Origin: Klebsiella sp. RHBSTW-00484
Lineage (GTDB): Bacteria > Pseudomonadota > Gammaproteobacteria > Enterobacterales > Enterobacteriaceae
Assembly (NCBI RefSeq): GCF_013705725.1
Contig: NZ_CP055481.1
Location: 2,046,001 to 2,110,000, forward strand
DNA length: 64,000 bases
Direction: 5' to 3'
The notes under the pieces were generated by a model. That model saw nothing but the letters and a program-made list of their open reading frames with translations, ran no database searches and had not been told where the DNA came from. Below, piece by piece: positions 1-9,690 of the stretch. The translations under genes were made by a program, and so were the position numbers. Numbering within the stretch: the stretch's first letter is position 1; every line of letters begins with the position of its first letter.

Positions 1-1438
1 GGCGAGTGCCAGCGGTCACGAGCTGATGCCACGCGGCGGTGATGTTGGCGACGAACTGCGGGTTTTGCGAAAGGTCGCAGCCAAAAATTTCTTCCAGGGA
101 GAGTAGGGCGCTAACGCGCTGTTGTTCATTGCTGGCGGATACAATTTTTCCAATTTTATCCGCCAGCGGGTCGCGGATATCAATCTTATTTCCAGCGTCG
201 TCAATGCCGCTGACATAGCGCATCCAGCCCGCCACGCCCAGCGCCAGCAGTGGCCACTGGCTGCCGCGAGTAAGGTGGATACGGATACCGTCAAGCATAC
301 GCTGCGGCAGCTTCTGGCTACCGTCCATAGCAATTTGCCAGGTGCGATGCTTCAGCGAGGGGTTGCTGAAACGCTCGATCAGGCTGTCAGCATAGGCCGT
401 CAGGTCGACACCAGTGATTGAGAGTGTTGGTGCCTGTTCATCAAGCATCAAACGGTAAGCGGCGCTGCGGAAAACCGGGTCCTGCATACAGTCGCTGACA
501 TGTTCGTGGCCCGCCAGATAGCCCAGCCAGGCGAGAAACGAATGGCTGCCGTTGAGCATCCGCAGCTTCATCTGTTCCCACGGCAGTACATCATCCGTCA
601 TCTGTACGCCAGCCGCTTCCCAGTCCGGGCGGCCGGCAACAAAGTTATCTTCGACAACCCATTGAATAAACGGCTCGCAGCTGATCGCGCAGGGGTCTTC
701 CACTCCCAGCACGGCGCTAATCTCCGCCAGCGACTCATCGGTGGCGGCCGGCACAATGCGGTCCACCATCGTGCCGGGAAAGCTGACGTGTTCAGCAATC
801 CACTGCGCCAGCTCCGAATCGCGTTTTTCAGCCATTCCCAGCACGGCGTTTTTCACCACATGCCCATTGTTGGGAATATTATCGCAGGAGAGAACGGTAA
901 ACGGCGCCAGTCCACGTTGGCGGCGGCGCGCCAGCGTTTCGACCAGAATACCGGGCACCGATTGCGGCTGCGCAGGGTTTTCCAGGTCATGAATAATGCG
1001 TGGCTGCGTCATGTCCAGCAGGCCGCTGGCAGGGTCAATGCAGTAGCCTTTCTCGGTAATGGTTAGAGAAACAATGGCGACCTGCGGTTCGCAAAATTTC
1101 TCAATAATGGCAGCCAGCGAATCAAGTTTGGCGTTCAGACATTCATGCACTGCGCCGACAACGATCGGCTGATTACCCTCGGCCCCTTTCTCCAGCACGG
1201 TAAACAGATGATCTTGTTGGCGAAGCTCGCTCATAAGCCGCTCGCCGCTGAACAGGCTAATCTCGCAAATCCCCCAGTCCCCACCGCTGGCGTTGAGCAC
1301 CCTGTCGGTGAGTAGGGCCTGGTGCGCGCGATGAAACGCGCCGAAACCGAAATGCACAATACGCGAACGCAGTTGGTTGCGATCGTACTGAGGGAGCTGC
1401 ACGCTTTCCGGCAGCGTAGCTGTAGCAATGGTAGTCAT
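1..1438 (-). CDS. yeiQ: YeiQ, mannitol dehydrogenase-family oxidoreductase (3' end cut by window edge)
   Basis: Polyol/uronate NAD-dependent dehydrogenase of the mannitol dehydrogenase/fructuronate reductase family. Reading from the ATG at 1438 gives about 479 residues with no stop before the edge; E. coli YeiQ is about 488, so only a few C-terminal residues are missing. Visible features are the N-terminal Rossmann stretch HFGFGAFHRAHQ, then DNIPNNG, MVDRIVPAAT and KLRMLNGSHS, the last two carrying the Lys and the Asn/His catalytic set of the family. AGGTG lies just upstream of the ATG. It is next to yeiP as in E. coli. The exact substrate is not known; a hexuronate or sugar-alcohol product is inferred from family only. 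Confidence 0.93.
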   Translation of the reverse strand, partial: MTTIATATLPESVQLPQYDRNQLRSRIVHFGFGAFHRAHQALLTDRVLNASGGDWGICEISLFSGERLMSELRQQDHLFTVLEKGAEGNQPIVVGAVHECLNAKLDSLAAIIEKFCEPQVAIVSLTITEKGYCIDPASGLLDMTQPRIIHDLENPAQPQSVPGILVETLARRRQRGLAPFTVLSCDNIPNNGHVVKNAVLGMAEKRDSELAQWIAEHVSFPGTMVDRIVPAATDESLAEISAVLGVEDPCAISCEPFIQWVVEDNFVAGRPDWEAAGVQMTDDVLPWEQMKLRMLNGSHSFLAWLGYLAGHEHVSDCMQDPVFRSAAYRLMLDEQAPTLSITGVDLTAYADSLIERFSNPSLKHRTWQIAMDGSQKLPQRMLDGIRIHLTRGSQWPLLALGVAGWMRYVSGIDDAGNKIDIRDPLADKIGKIVSASNEQQRVSALLSLEEIFGCDLSQNPQFVANITAAWHQLVTAGTR

Positions 1439-1712
1439 TATTCATACACCTGATTAACTGACGATTAACATTCATCAGTGTAAAGTTATATGACAACAAA
1501 TTAAATTGGTGAGCCGAATTTATCCACTTTGTGTGAACTTGATCAATCAGCCCAGCGGCATATCTCATCAGGCTTGAGACAAATGGGCAGAGGACAGTGG
1601 TAAGTAATCTGTTATTGGTATAATAACTTTTACGGGCAGGACGACGCTTGCAATCTGGCGTTGTCCTTTGATTTGATGACAAGCCTGCTTTAGCTATTTT
1701 ACTGGCATTTTT

Positions 1713-1814
1713 TGCCGGGTGGCGGCGAGTCGCCTTATCCGGCCTACAAATTGGGCAACATCATCATGTTACGCATTCCCTGTAGGCCCGCGCAAGCGAA
1801 GCGCCGCCGGGCAA
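1713..1814. repeat. REP pair (BIME) in the yeiQ-yeiP spacer
   Basis: Two REP units face each other: GCCGGGTGGCGGC..CGCCTTATCCGGCCTACA at the left and TGTAGGCCCGCGCAAGCGAAGCGCCGCCGGGCA at the right. This is the usual enterobacterial palindromic unit arrangement and would fold as a long hairpin between the two leftward genes. The rest of the 465-base gap (1439-1903) holds the yeiQ promoter region, with a TGTGAACTTGATCAA stretch near 1532 weakly like a CRP site; nothing else is clear. Confidence 0.8.
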
Positions 1815-1903
1815 TTCCGGAAGAATGCACTTTGTCAGCAATTAAAAAGAAAGGACAGCATGGCGCTGTCCTCTGTGTTTCGTTTTGGCAGAAAAAGCAG
1901 GAC

Positions 1904-2476
1904 TTAGTCCGCGCGGCCCATATAGCGGCTCTCTTCGATATGGATACGAATGCGCTCGCCTGCGCTCAGGTATTCAGGAACCTGAACCACCAGGCCGGTG
2001 CTCAGGGTCGCCGGTTTGTTACGGGCGCTTGCGGATGCACCTTTGATGCCTGGCGCCGTTTCGACGATTTCCAGGTCAACGGTCTGCGGTAGTTCAAGGG
2101 CCAGCAGCTGACCGTCCCAGGTCAGAACCTGCATGTCCGGCATCCCGCCTTCAGGAATAAACAGCAGTTCTTCTTCAATCTGCTCTTTAGTAAAGATATA
2201 CGGGGTGTAGTCTTCTTTATCCATAAAGACGTATTCGTTGCCATCAATATAGGAGAAGTCAACGAAACGACGGGTCAGGGTCACGGTATCGACGATATCA
2301 TCGCCTTTAAAGCGCTCTTCCACTTTCATGCCGGTACGTACGTCAGAGAAACGCATTTTGTACAGCGTTGCGGCACCACGGGCGCTGGGTGACTGAATAT
2401 CAATGTTTTTAACAATCAGCAGTTTGCCGTTGTAATTCAGCACCATACCTTTTTTAATTTCATTCGCTCTTGGCAT
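1904..2476 (-). CDS. yeiP: YeiP, elongation factor P-like protein
   Basis: 190 residues, the same length as E. coli YeiP. Begins [16 protein letters not shown] and has the three beta-barrel domains of the EF-P/eIF5A fold, ending in the domain III stretch [15 protein letters not shown] rescues ribosomes stalled on polyproline; YeiP (EfpL) is a paralogue with overlapping action. At the domain I loop tip, where EF-P has the lysine that is beta-lysylated by EpmA, this protein reads [10 protein letters not shown] with arginine instead, so the EF-P modification is not expected. Single gene between REP elements and the divergent yeiW. Confidence 0.96.
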   Translation of the reverse strand: MPRANEIKKGMVLNYNGKLLIVKNIDIQSPSARGAATLYKMRFSDVRTGMKVEERFKGDDIVDTVTLTRRFVDFSYIDGNEYVFMDKEDYTPYIFTKEQIEEELLFIPEGGMPDMQVLTWDGQLLALELPQTVDLEIVETAPGIKGASASARNKPATLSTGLVVQVPEYLSAGERIRIHIEESRYMGRAD

Positions 2477-2624
2477 TGCGGTAATCCTGTCACATAAAGG
2501 GTCAAAAATATCGCGTAAAACTACTCGCGCCGGGCCTTTCAGGCAAGTGGAATTCGTGTGTTTTGCTATCTTCAGGTAAAACGTTTAGTCTGGGCCGCCA
2601 AAAGCGTTATCAGAAGAGTCGATT

Positions 2625-2876
2625 ATGGAATGCCGCCCCGACTGCGGAGCTTGCTGTATCGCTCCTTCTATCTCCAGCCCCATCCCGGGAATGCCGCACG
2701 GTAAACCGGCAAACACCCGCTGTATACAGCTCTCGGAAAACAACCTGTGCAACATTTTTGGTTCACCGCTAAGGCCTAAAGTGTGCGGCAGCCTGAAGCC
2801 TGAAGTGGAGATGTGCGCGACGAATCGCGATGACGCGATGACCTGGCTTCTTCATCTTGAACAGAGCACGTCTTGA
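2625..2876 (+). CDS. yeiW: YeiW, small cysteine-rich metal-binding protein (UPF0153)
   Basis: 83 residues, matching E. coli YeiW (84). Eight cysteines, including the opening CRPDCGACC and the later C-x5-C and [13 protein letters not shown] clusters, typical of the zinc/iron-chelating CxxCxxCC family. No signal peptide or membrane segment. Function unknown. Start is the ATG giving [11 protein letters not shown]; an overlapping longer reading frame at 2563-2772 in another frame is a shadow. Confidence 0.9.
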   Translation: MECRPDCGACCIAPSISSPIPGMPHGKPANTRCIQLSENNLCNIFGSPLRPKVCGSLKPEVEMCATNRDDAMTWLLHLEQSTS

Positions 2877-2900
2877 AGCCACGAACTGCTTTTCGGGATC

Positions 2901-3599
2901 TCAATATAATAAATCAGCAAAATTATTATCCGGATCCATCTCCCGCGCGAGGGCGATCAGTTTCTTCTTATTACCAAGCGCGTAGCCGGATTTCTGTTTA
3001 ACCAGCAGGCCTTCCTGGCAGAATTGTGCGATCACATATAATAAATGACGATACGACACGCCCATATATTCCGCCGCCGGGGTATGTTTTTCGTGATAAA
3101 TATCACAATGCTGAGTTAATAAAATAAATGCTGCCAGACGATTCACCAGTGGAAAAGATTGATTTTGGGTGAGCGACACGATGTTGCGATAGTTTTTTTG
3201 GCTTAACGCGATACAGAGATTACGCAGGAAAATGACGTCGTTCAGCAACAAAGGGCGGAATGAAGCAATGGGCAGCGCCAGGCACCAGCACTCTTCGATG
3301 GCCTGAACGCCACGCGGATCGTGATGTTTATCAATGAGTTCTATCTCACCGATAAAGCAGGGTGCACCAAAGAAGTCGATCAGCGAGACCCGACCATTAG
3401 CTGATGTGGTGTAAAGCTTAGCCCGGCCGCGTGCGAGGTAAAAAAGGTGCGCGGGTTGAGCCCCCTCTTTGACAATATAATCCCCTGCCACAACGTGGAA
3501 CAATCGTGTATCCCGCACAACATCGACGGAAAATTTTCCCAGGTACCCCGAGTCGCTTATCAATTGCTGCTTGAGATTTTCATTTTGGATTTCTTTCAC
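2901..3599 (-). CDS. yeiL: YeiL, CRP/FNR-family transcriptional regulator
   Basis: 232 residues. An N-terminal cyclic-nucleotide-binding-type beta barrel (about 30-140, with [20 protein letters not shown] and GEIELID) is followed by a C-terminal winged-helix domain whose recognition segment is around [21 protein letters not shown]. Several cysteines are scattered through the sensor half; the E. coli orthologue has been proposed to be stationary-phase and nitrogen-linked, possibly with an Fe-S cluster. It is divergent from rihB, as in E. coli, so it may control the ribonucleoside hydrolase/transporter pair; that is inference. Confidence 0.9.
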   Translation of the reverse strand: MKEIQNENLKQQLISDSGYLGKFSVDVVRDTRLFHVVAGDYIVKEGAQPAHLFYLARGRAKLYTTSANGRVSLIDFFGAPCFIGEIELIDKHHDPRGVQAIEECWCLALPIASFRPLLLNDVIFLRNLCIALSQKNYRNIVSLTQNQSFPLVNRLAAFILLTQHCDIYHEKHTPAAEYMGVSYRHLLYVIAQFCQEGLLVKQKSGYALGNKKKLIALAREMDPDNNFADLLY

Positions 3600-3612
3600 G
3601 GTCGCTTCCCGG

Positions 3613-3628
3613 TATGAGATTTCTCATA
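3613..3628. promoter_or_regulatory. Palindrome between yeiL and rihB, candidate YeiL operator
   Basis: TATGAGATTTCTCATA has two perfect 7-base arms around TT and lies 14 bases upstream of the yeiL ATG, in the shared yeiL-rihB promoter gap (3600-3734). Size and spacing fit a dimeric CRP-family regulator. No experimental site is known to me; binding is inferred. Confidence 0.4.
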
Positions 3629-3734
3629 TTCAGTATCAGTTTTCGCCTGGTATGCTGCAAACGTTAATCCGATACCTGTTTAATCCTGCTGTAATAACAT
3701 AAAAATGGCGTAAAAGCGAAAAGAGGAAATAAAA

Positions 3735-4667
3735 ATGGAAAAAAGAAAAATTATACTCGACTGCGATCCAGGTCACGATGATGCTATTGCGATAATGATG
3801 GCGGCCAGACATCCGGCAATTGATTTATTAGGGATAGCGATTGTTGCGGGTAACCAAACGCTGGATAAAACGTTAGTCAATGGATTAAATGTTTGCCAGC
3901 ATCTAGATATCAATGTGCCGATTTATGCCGGGATGCCACAGCCAATTATGCGCCAGCAAATTGTCGCTGATAATATTCATGGTGAAACCGGACTCGATGG
4001 GCCGGTATTTTCACCGTTAACTCGTCAGGCAGAAGAAACGCATGCGGTTAAATATATTATTGACACGCTCATGGCCAGTGAGGGTGACATCACGCTGGTC
4101 CCCGTTGGCCCACTGACCAATATTGCCGTCGCCATGCGAATGCAGCCGGAAATTCTGCCGAAAATTCGCGAGATTGTATTAATGGGCGGTGCTTATGGTA
4201 CCGGAAACTTTACGCCATCGGCAGAGTTTAATATTTATGCCGACCCTGAAGCCGCTCGCGTGGTATTCAGCTCGGGTGTCCCTCTGGTCATGATGGGCCT
4301 GGATTTGACTAATCAGACGGTCTGCACCGCTGACGTTATTGCACGCATGGAAAAAGCCGGCGGTCCGGCGGGACAGTTGTTTAGCGATATCATGAATTTC
4401 ACCCTCAAAACGCAGTTTGAAAACTACGGCTTAGCGGGTGGCCCGGTGCATGATGCCACCTGCATCGGCTATCTGATTAATCATCAGGGCATCAAAACAC
4501 AGGACATGTACGTTGAGGTGGATGTTAACAGCGGCCCCTGCTATGGCCGTACGGTCTGCGACGAACTGGGCGTGCTCGGTAAAGCGCCGAATACCAAAGT
4601 CGGCATCACCATTGATACCGATTGGTTTTGGGGTTTAGTCGAAGAGTGCGTGCGGATGTACCGCTAA
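3735..4667 (+). CDS. rihB: RihB-type pyrimidine ribonucleoside hydrolase
   Basis: 310 residues (E. coli RihB 313). Cleaves the N-glycosidic bond of cytidine/uridine to base plus ribose. The calcium-binding DCDPGHDDA motif of the nucleoside hydrolase superfamily opens the protein; [19 protein letters not shown] and the catalytic-histidine region GGPVHDATC follow. The start has AGAGGAA 7 bases upstream. Followed 137 bases later by a nucleoside transporter in the same direction, a natural uptake-plus-cleavage pair; in E. coli nupX is also the neighbour of rihB. Confidence 0.95.
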   Translation: MEKRKIILDCDPGHDDAIAIMMAARHPAIDLLGIAIVAGNQTLDKTLVNGLNVCQHLDINVPIYAGMPQPIMRQQIVADNIHGETGLDGPVFSPLTRQAEETHAVKYIIDTLMASEGDITLVPVGPLTNIAVAMRMQPEILPKIREIVLMGGAYGTGNFTPSAEFNIYADPEAARVVFSSGVPLVMMGLDLTNQTVCTADVIARMEKAGGPAGQLFSDIMNFTLKTQFENYGLAGGPVHDATCIGYLINHQGIKTQDMYVEVDVNSGPCYGRTVCDELGVLGKAPNTKVGITIDTDWFWGLVEECVRMYR

Positions 4668-4804
4668 TCACTTTGCGTCAGGTAGATGGGATATTCCTCA
4701 CGACATGATACAACCGTCGGGCAGTAAGCGGTCGCCCGCAATAATATCAGACATACCAGAACCTGGCGTAATGCCGGGTTTGCTGGCATCAAGAGATAAT
4801 CATT

Positions 4805-6055
4805 ATGGATATAATGAGAAGTGTTTTGGGTATGGTGGTATTACTGGCAATCGCTTTTCTGCTGTCAGTAAATAAAAAAAGAATTAGTCTGCGCACGGTT
4901 GGCGCGGCGCTGGTACTGCAAATTGCCATTGGTGGCGTTATGCTCTATTTTCCGCCAGGAAAATGGTTGGCGGAGCAGGCGGCTTTCGGCGTACATAAAG
5001 TGATGACCTACAGCGATGCCGGTAGCGCATTTATTTTCGGTTCGCTGGTCGGACCGAAAATGGAACTCTTATTCGATGGTTCTGGTTTTATTTTCGCTTT
5101 TCGGGTATTACCTGCCATTATTTTTATCACCGCATTGGTCAGCCTGCTTTATTATATTGGCGTAATGGGAATACTGATCCGAATTCTTGGCGGAATTTTC
5201 CAGAAAGCGCTGAATATTAGCAAAATTGAGTCATTTGTTGCCGTGACCACCATTTTCCTTGGGCAAAATGAGATCCCGGCGATCGTTAAGCCCTTTATTA
5301 ACAAGCTAAATCGTAATGAGCTATTTACCGCGATTTGCAGCGGGATGGCTTCTATCGCCGGGTCGACGATGATTGGCTATGCCGGGCTAGGCGTGCCGAT
5401 TGATTATCTGCTGGCGGCATCGTTGATGGCAATTCCCGGCGGTATTCTGTTTGCCCGTCTTCTTAGCCCGGCGACTGAAGCATCGCAGGTGACTTTCGAA
5501 AACCTCTCCTTCACCGAAATGCCGCCGAAAAGTTTTATTGAAGCCGCGGCTAGCGGCGCGATGGCTGGGGTGAAAATTGCCGTGGGCGTGGCGACGGTAG
5601 TGATGGCGTTTGTGGCGATTATCGCTCTGATCAACGGCGTGATTAGCGGTATCGGTGGCTGGTTCGGTTTTGGTCACGCGACCCTGGAGGGGATTTTCGG
5701 TTATGCCCTGGCACCGCTGGCATGGTTAATGGGCGTTGACTGGAGTGATGCGACGCTGGCGGGCAGCCTGATTGGCCAGAAGCTGGCGATTAACGAGTTC
5801 GTGGCCTACCTCAACTTCTCGCCGTTCCTGCAAACACCGGGATCGCTGGATGTGAAAACTATCGCCATTATTTCGTTTGCGCTATGCGGTTTCGCCAACT
5901 TTGGTTCCATTGGCGTGGTGGTTGGCGCATTCTCGGCAATTGCACCCCAGCGTGCGTCTGAAATTGCCCAACTGGGGATGAGGGCGCTGGCTGCGGCAAC
6001 GCTGTCAAACTTAATGAGCGCAACAATTGCCGGGTTTTTTATTGGCCTGGCGTAA
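4805..6055 (+). CDS. nupX: NupX-type concentrative nucleoside transporter (copy 1)
   Basis: 416 residues of the CNT family, with many hydrophobic segments and the conserved FLGQNEIPAIVKPF and GYAGLGVPIDYLLAAS stretches. Imports nucleosides with protons across the inner membrane. Nearly the same length and sequence as a second copy at 27091-28341. Symbol chosen from position: in E. coli nupX (yeiJ) lies beside rihB while psuT (yeiM) lies beside psuG; the sequence alone does not separate the two. Substrate is probably a pyrimidine nucleoside, given rihB. Confidence 0.88.
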   Translation: MDIMRSVLGMVVLLAIAFLLSVNKKRISLRTVGAALVLQIAIGGVMLYFPPGKWLAEQAAFGVHKVMTYSDAGSAFIFGSLVGPKMELLFDGSGFIFAFRVLPAIIFITALVSLLYYIGVMGILIRILGGIFQKALNISKIESFVAVTTIFLGQNEIPAIVKPFINKLNRNELFTAICSGMASIAGSTMIGYAGLGVPIDYLLAASLMAIPGGILFARLLSPATEASQVTFENLSFTEMPPKSFIEAAASGAMAGVKIAVGVATVVMAFVAIIALINGVISGIGGWFGFGHATLEGIFGYALAPLAWLMGVDWSDATLAGSLIGQKLAINEFVAYLNFSPFLQTPGSLDVKTIAIISFALCGFANFGSIGVVVGAFSAIAPQRASEIAQLGMRALAAATLSNLMSATIAGFFIGLA

Positions 6056-6061
6056 TACTCT

Positions 6062-6085
6062 GGTGTGCCGCTGATGCGGCACACC
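6062..6085. terminator. Hairpin between convergent nupX and setB
   Basis: GGTGTGCCGC-TGAT-GCGGCACACC, a perfect 10-base stem with a four-base loop, sits in the 36-base gap between two converging genes. No long T run on either side, so it is a candidate two-way terminator of modest strength. Confidence 0.65.
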
Positions 6086-6091
6086 GCTGCT

Positions 6092-7273
6092 TTACACGTC
6101 TTTAATACGCCACAGGCAGGCCTGGGTAGCTACGCCCATGACTAGCGCAATCCAGAATACGGCGTGATAGCTCCAGACTTCTGCAACAATACCCGCCAGC
6201 GAACCGGCAATAATCCAGCCGACGCGAATGGTATTGGTATAGAGGGTCGTGGCCGCCCCGGCCTGGCCTGGCATCAGGTCCTGAAAATAGAGCATACCGA
6301 TACCGGCCAGAATGCCGATAAAAATAGCATTCAGTCCCTGCAGGGCCAGCAGCAGCACGGGGGTGTGTACGGTTAGCATGCCGACATAAAACAGCACTCC
6401 GGCAACCGCAGAGATCTGCATCAGGAAACGCTTGCCGAAACGTTTGGCGTAGTAGCCTGCAATCAGCATGGTCGGGATTTCCAGCCCGGCGGCGGTCCCC
6501 ATCATTAATCCAGCCAGTTTCTCGGGTAAATGCAGCTCATTAATAATGAACAGCGGCATATTAATGATGTACAGGCTGTTGATTCCCCACATTAGCGTAC
6601 AGATGATAAACAGCAGCAGCGCATCGCGACGGTTGGTTCGCGGTGCTTGAAGATGGCCTGTAGCCGCTTTTGGCTCTTTACGCATGCTGGGAAGGAAAAA
6701 CCAGACCATCGCGCCGCAGACCACGAAGGCAATCGCCGCGCTGAGATACATCACCGTAAAGCCAAATCCCATCGCTAACGCATAAGCCAACGGTGGCCCG
6801 ATAACCCACGCCAGCGAAACCTGTGCGCGCAGAATCGAGCTAAACATGACCGCCTCGCGGCCCGTTTTGTCCGCATGTTCGCGGGCGAGGGCGAACATTT
6901 GCGGGTTCGCAGTGGAACCAAAGCTGCTTAGAAACACGCCAACAAACAGCAAAATAAAGTAGTTACGGTTCCAGGCGAATAGCACGCAGGCCAGCACGCC
7001 CATCAGACAGCAAAAGACGATCAGCTGTTTGCGGTCGCCTTTGCGATCCGAACGTCCGGCAAGAAACTGGCTCACCAGAATGCCGATCACCGCGCTACCG
7101 GTAAAAAAGAAGCCGACCATCGCCGGTCGCACATGCACTTCGTTAGTTAAAAACAGGCTCAGGGTAGGCGTTTGTAGCGCCCCGGCAATGCCCGTCAGGA
7201 AGGCGACGATCAGAAAGGCGGAGGAGGTTAAATCAAACCCGCGTCGTGGGAAGGCGGCGCTACTGTTTTGCAT
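6092..7273 (-). CDS. setB: SetB, MFS sugar efflux transporter
   Basis: 393 residues, identical in length to E. coli SetB. Twelve hydrophobic segments of the major facilitator superfamily, with the loop 2-3 motif GRSDRKGDRKQL. The SET family exports lactose/glucose-type sugars and analogues; the physiological role of SetB is unclear. Divergent from fruBKA, which shares the 331-base upstream region. Confidence 0.95.
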   Translation of the reverse strand: MQNSSAAFPRRGFDLTSSAFLIVAFLTGIAGALQTPTLSLFLTNEVHVRPAMVGFFFTGSAVIGILVSQFLAGRSDRKGDRKQLIVFCCLMGVLACVLFAWNRNYFILLFVGVFLSSFGSTANPQMFALAREHADKTGREAVMFSSILRAQVSLAWVIGPPLAYALAMGFGFTVMYLSAAIAFVVCGAMVWFFLPSMRKEPKAATGHLQAPRTNRRDALLLFIICTLMWGINSLYIINMPLFIINELHLPEKLAGLMMGTAAGLEIPTMLIAGYYAKRFGKRFLMQISAVAGVLFYVGMLTVHTPVLLLALQGLNAIFIGILAGIGMLYFQDLMPGQAGAATTLYTNTIRVGWIIAGSLAGIVAEVWSYHAVFWIALVMGVATQACLWRIKDV

Positions 7274-7376
7274 GTCGGTGTTCTGTGGTTTCAGGAGTCG
7301 CGGAGTTTACTCTGCCAGTCATAAAATGAACAGTAGCATGGCACGAATAAATCAAAATGACGTTTCAAATTTTCAA

Positions 7377-7430
7377 CTTCAGCAAAAAGCTGAACCAGAA
7401 AGGTATTCGTCACCTGCGCTTCAGCAAAAA
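7377..7430. repeat. 12-base direct repeat in the setB-fruB control region
   Basis: CTTCAGCAAAAA occurs at 7377-7388 and again at 7419-7430, starts 42 bases apart (about four helical turns). The first copy is also the left half of TTCAGC-AAAAA-GCTGAA (7378-7394). It lies within the 7274-7604 gap with the two Cra sites and could be a site for a setB or fru regulator; identity unknown. Confidence 0.35.
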
Positions 7431-7505
7431 TGTGCAGTATCTCTAACTTCTGTTATCAGGTTGCTAAGTTTTCTTGCGCGATGACTAATAAAGGTACAGA
7501 CTCCT

Positions 7506-7517
7506 TGAAACGTTTCA
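7506..7517. promoter_or_regulatory. Cra (FruR) operator, fruB distal site
   Basis: TGAAACGTTTCA is a perfect palindromic match to the Cra consensus (TGAAnCGnTTCA). Cra represses fruBKA until fructose 1-phosphate binds it. With the second site 66 bases downstream it forms the paired operators expected in front of this operon. Confidence 0.85.
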
Positions 7518-7571
7518 GCGTCATCGGGAGATTCTCCAGCAGGTAGATGACGCATTTTTTCTCAAAGTAGC

Positions 7572-7583
7572 TGAAACGATTCA
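7572..7583. promoter_or_regulatory. Cra (FruR) operator, fruB proximal site
   Basis: TGAAACGATTCA, a match to the Cra consensus, 22 bases before the fruB ATG. The strong ribosome-binding stretch AGGAGAGGAG follows it directly. Confidence 0.85.
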
Positions 7584-7604
7584 ATTCAGCAGGAGAGGAG
7601 AACC

Positions 7605-8735
7605 ATGTTCCAGTTATCTGTGCAGGATATTCATCCCGGTCAGCAGGCCGGTAATAAAGAAGAGGCAATTCGTCAGGTTGCTTCCGCGCTGGTCAGTGCG
7701 GGCAACGTGGCGGATGGCTACATTAACGGGATGCTGGCTCGCGAGCAGCAAACCTCCACTTTCCTGGGTAATGGCATTGCCATTCCGCACGGCACTACCG
7801 ACACCCGCGACCAGGTGCTGAAAACCGGCGTTCAGGTTTATCAGTTCCCGCAGGGCGTGACCTGGGGCGAAGGGCAGACCGCTTACGTCGCCATCGGTAT
7901 CGCCGCCAGCTCGGATGAACATCTGGGACTGCTGCGTCAGCTGACCCATGTACTGAGCGATGATTCCGTTGCTGAACAGCTTAAATCCGCGACCACTGCT
8001 GAAGAACTGCGTGCTCTGCTGATGGGTGAAAAGCAGAGTGAAGTGCTGAAACTGGACAACGACACGCTGAGCCTGGACGTTGTCGCCAGCGATCTGCTGA
8101 CTCTGCAGGCGCTGAACGCCGCGCGATTGAAAGAAGCTGGTGCCGTTGATGCTTCCTTTGTCAGCAAAACGATTAATGAACAACCGCTGAACCTCGGTCA
8201 GGGCATCTGGCTGAACGACAGCACTGAAGGTAATCTGCGCAGCGCCGTTGCGGTCAGTCGTGCAGCAACTGCTTTTATCCGCGATGAGCAGCCGGTTTCC
8301 CTGCTGATTACCGTAGCGATGGCTGATGACCAGCCGACAGCGGTACTTAATCGCCTGACCAATTTACTGCTCGACAAAAAAGCTGACCGTTTGCTGAAAG
8401 CTGATGGCGCTACGCTGCTGGCGTTGCTGACCAGCGATGATGCCATCGCTGAAGACGTGCTGAGCGCTGAATATGTGATCCGCAATGAGCACGGGCTGCA
8501 CGCGCGTCCAGGCACTATGCTGGTTAATACCATTAAACAATTCTCCAGCGACATTACCGTCACCAACCTTGATGGTTCGGGTAAACCGGCCAATGGCCGC
8601 AGCCTGATGAAAGTCGTGGCGCTGGGTGTGAAGAAAGGTCACCGTCTGCGCTTTACCGCGCAAGGTGAGGATGCGCAACAGGCGCTGGACGCGATTGGCG
8701 AAGCTATCGCCGCAGGCCTTGGGGAGGGCGCATAA
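7605..8735 (+). CDS. fruB: FruB, fructose PTS diphosphoryl transfer protein (IIA-M-FPr)
   Basis: 376 residues, same as E. coli. Carries phosphate from enzyme I to FruA. The N-terminal IIA domain has the phospho-accepting His62 (AIPHGTTD); a central M domain follows; the C-terminal HPr-like domain has His299 in [10 protein letters not shown]. Cytoplasmic. First gene of fruBKA, immediately followed by fruK with no gap. Confidence 0.98.
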   Translation: MFQLSVQDIHPGQQAGNKEEAIRQVASALVSAGNVADGYINGMLAREQQTSTFLGNGIAIPHGTTDTRDQVLKTGVQVYQFPQGVTWGEGQTAYVAIGIAASSDEHLGLLRQLTHVLSDDSVAEQLKSATTAEELRALLMGEKQSEVLKLDNDTLSLDVVASDLLTLQALNAARLKEAGAVDASFVSKTINEQPLNLGQGIWLNDSTEGNLRSAVAVSRAATAFIRDEQPVSLLITVAMADDQPTAVLNRLTNLLLDKKADRLLKADGATLLALLTSDDAIAEDVLSAEYVIRNEHGLHARPGTMLVNTIKQFSSDITVTNLDGSGKPANGRSLMKVVALGVKKGHRLRFTAQGEDAQQALDAIGEAIAAGLGEGA

Positions 8736-9674
8736 ATGAGCAGACGTGTCGCAACGATTACTTTAAACCCGGCCTATGACCTGGTGGGGTTTACCCCGGA
8801 AATTGAACGCGGTGAGGTTAACCTCGTGCGTACCACCGGCTTACATGCTGCCGGGAAAGGGATCAACGTAGCAAAAGTGCTGAAAGATCTTGGCATCGAC
8901 GTCACCGTGGGTGGTTTCCTCGGTAAAGACAACCAGGATGGATTTCAGCAGCTGTTCAGTGAACTGGGCATCGCGAACCGTTTTCAGGTTGTGCAGGGTC
9001 GTACGCGTATCAACGTCAAGCTGACGGAAAAAGACAGTGAAGTGACCGATTTCAACTTCTCTGGCTTTGAAGTGACGCCTGGCGACTGGGAACGTTTTGT
9101 TAATGATTCCCTGAGCTGGTTAGGTCAGTTCGATATGGTTTGCGTGAGCGGTAGCTTGCCGTCCGGCGTGAGCCCGGAAGCGTTCACCGACTGGATGACC
9201 CGTCTGCGCAGTCAGTGCCCGTGCATCATTTTTGACAGCAGCCGCGAAGCACTGGTTGCTGGCCTGAAAGCGGCTCCATGGTTGGTGAAACCTAACCGTC
9301 GCGAGCTGGAAATCTGGGCGGGTCGTAAGCTGCCTGAAATGAAAGATGTGATTGAAGCCGCCCACGCGCTGCGTGAACAGGGGATTGCCCACGTGGTTAT
9401 CTCCCTTGGCGAAGAAGGCGCTCTGTGGGTTAACGCATCCGGAGAGTGGATTGCTAAGCCGCCTTCAGTAGAAGTGATTAGCACCGTTGGTGCGGGGGAC
9501 TCTATGGTTGGCGGCCTGATTTACGGTCTGCTAATGCGCGAGTCCAGCGAGCATACGCTGCGTCTGGCGACGGCGGTTGCCGCGCTGGCGGTGAGTCAAA
9601 GCAATGTCGGTATTACCGATCGTACCCAGTTGGCCGCAATGATGGCGCGCGTCGACTTACAACCCTTTAATTAA
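8736..9674 (+). CDS. fruK: FruK, 1-phosphofructokinase
   Basis: 312 residues, PfkB-family kinase converting fructose 1-phosphate to fructose 1,6-bisphosphate. The family signatures GKGINVAKVL near the N-terminus and STVGAGDSMVGG with the catalytic Asp near residue 256 are present. Starts on the base after the fruB stop. Confidence 0.98.
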   Translation: MSRRVATITLNPAYDLVGFTPEIERGEVNLVRTTGLHAAGKGINVAKVLKDLGIDVTVGGFLGKDNQDGFQQLFSELGIANRFQVVQGRTRINVKLTEKDSEVTDFNFSGFEVTPGDWERFVNDSLSWLGQFDMVCVSGSLPSGVSPEAFTDWMTRLRSQCPCIIFDSSREALVAGLKAAPWLVKPNRRELEIWAGRKLPEMKDVIEAAHALREQGIAHVVISLGEEGALWVNASGEWIAKPPSVEVISTVGAGDSMVGGLIYGLLMRESSEHTLRLATAVAALAVSQSNVGITDRTQLAAMMARVDLQPFN

Positions 9675-9690
9675 CAGCAGGAGAGGCATA

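Noticed and set aside
500..1066. Plus-strand frame of 188 codons
   Set aside because: Lies opposite yeiQ, whose minus-strand protein is clear.
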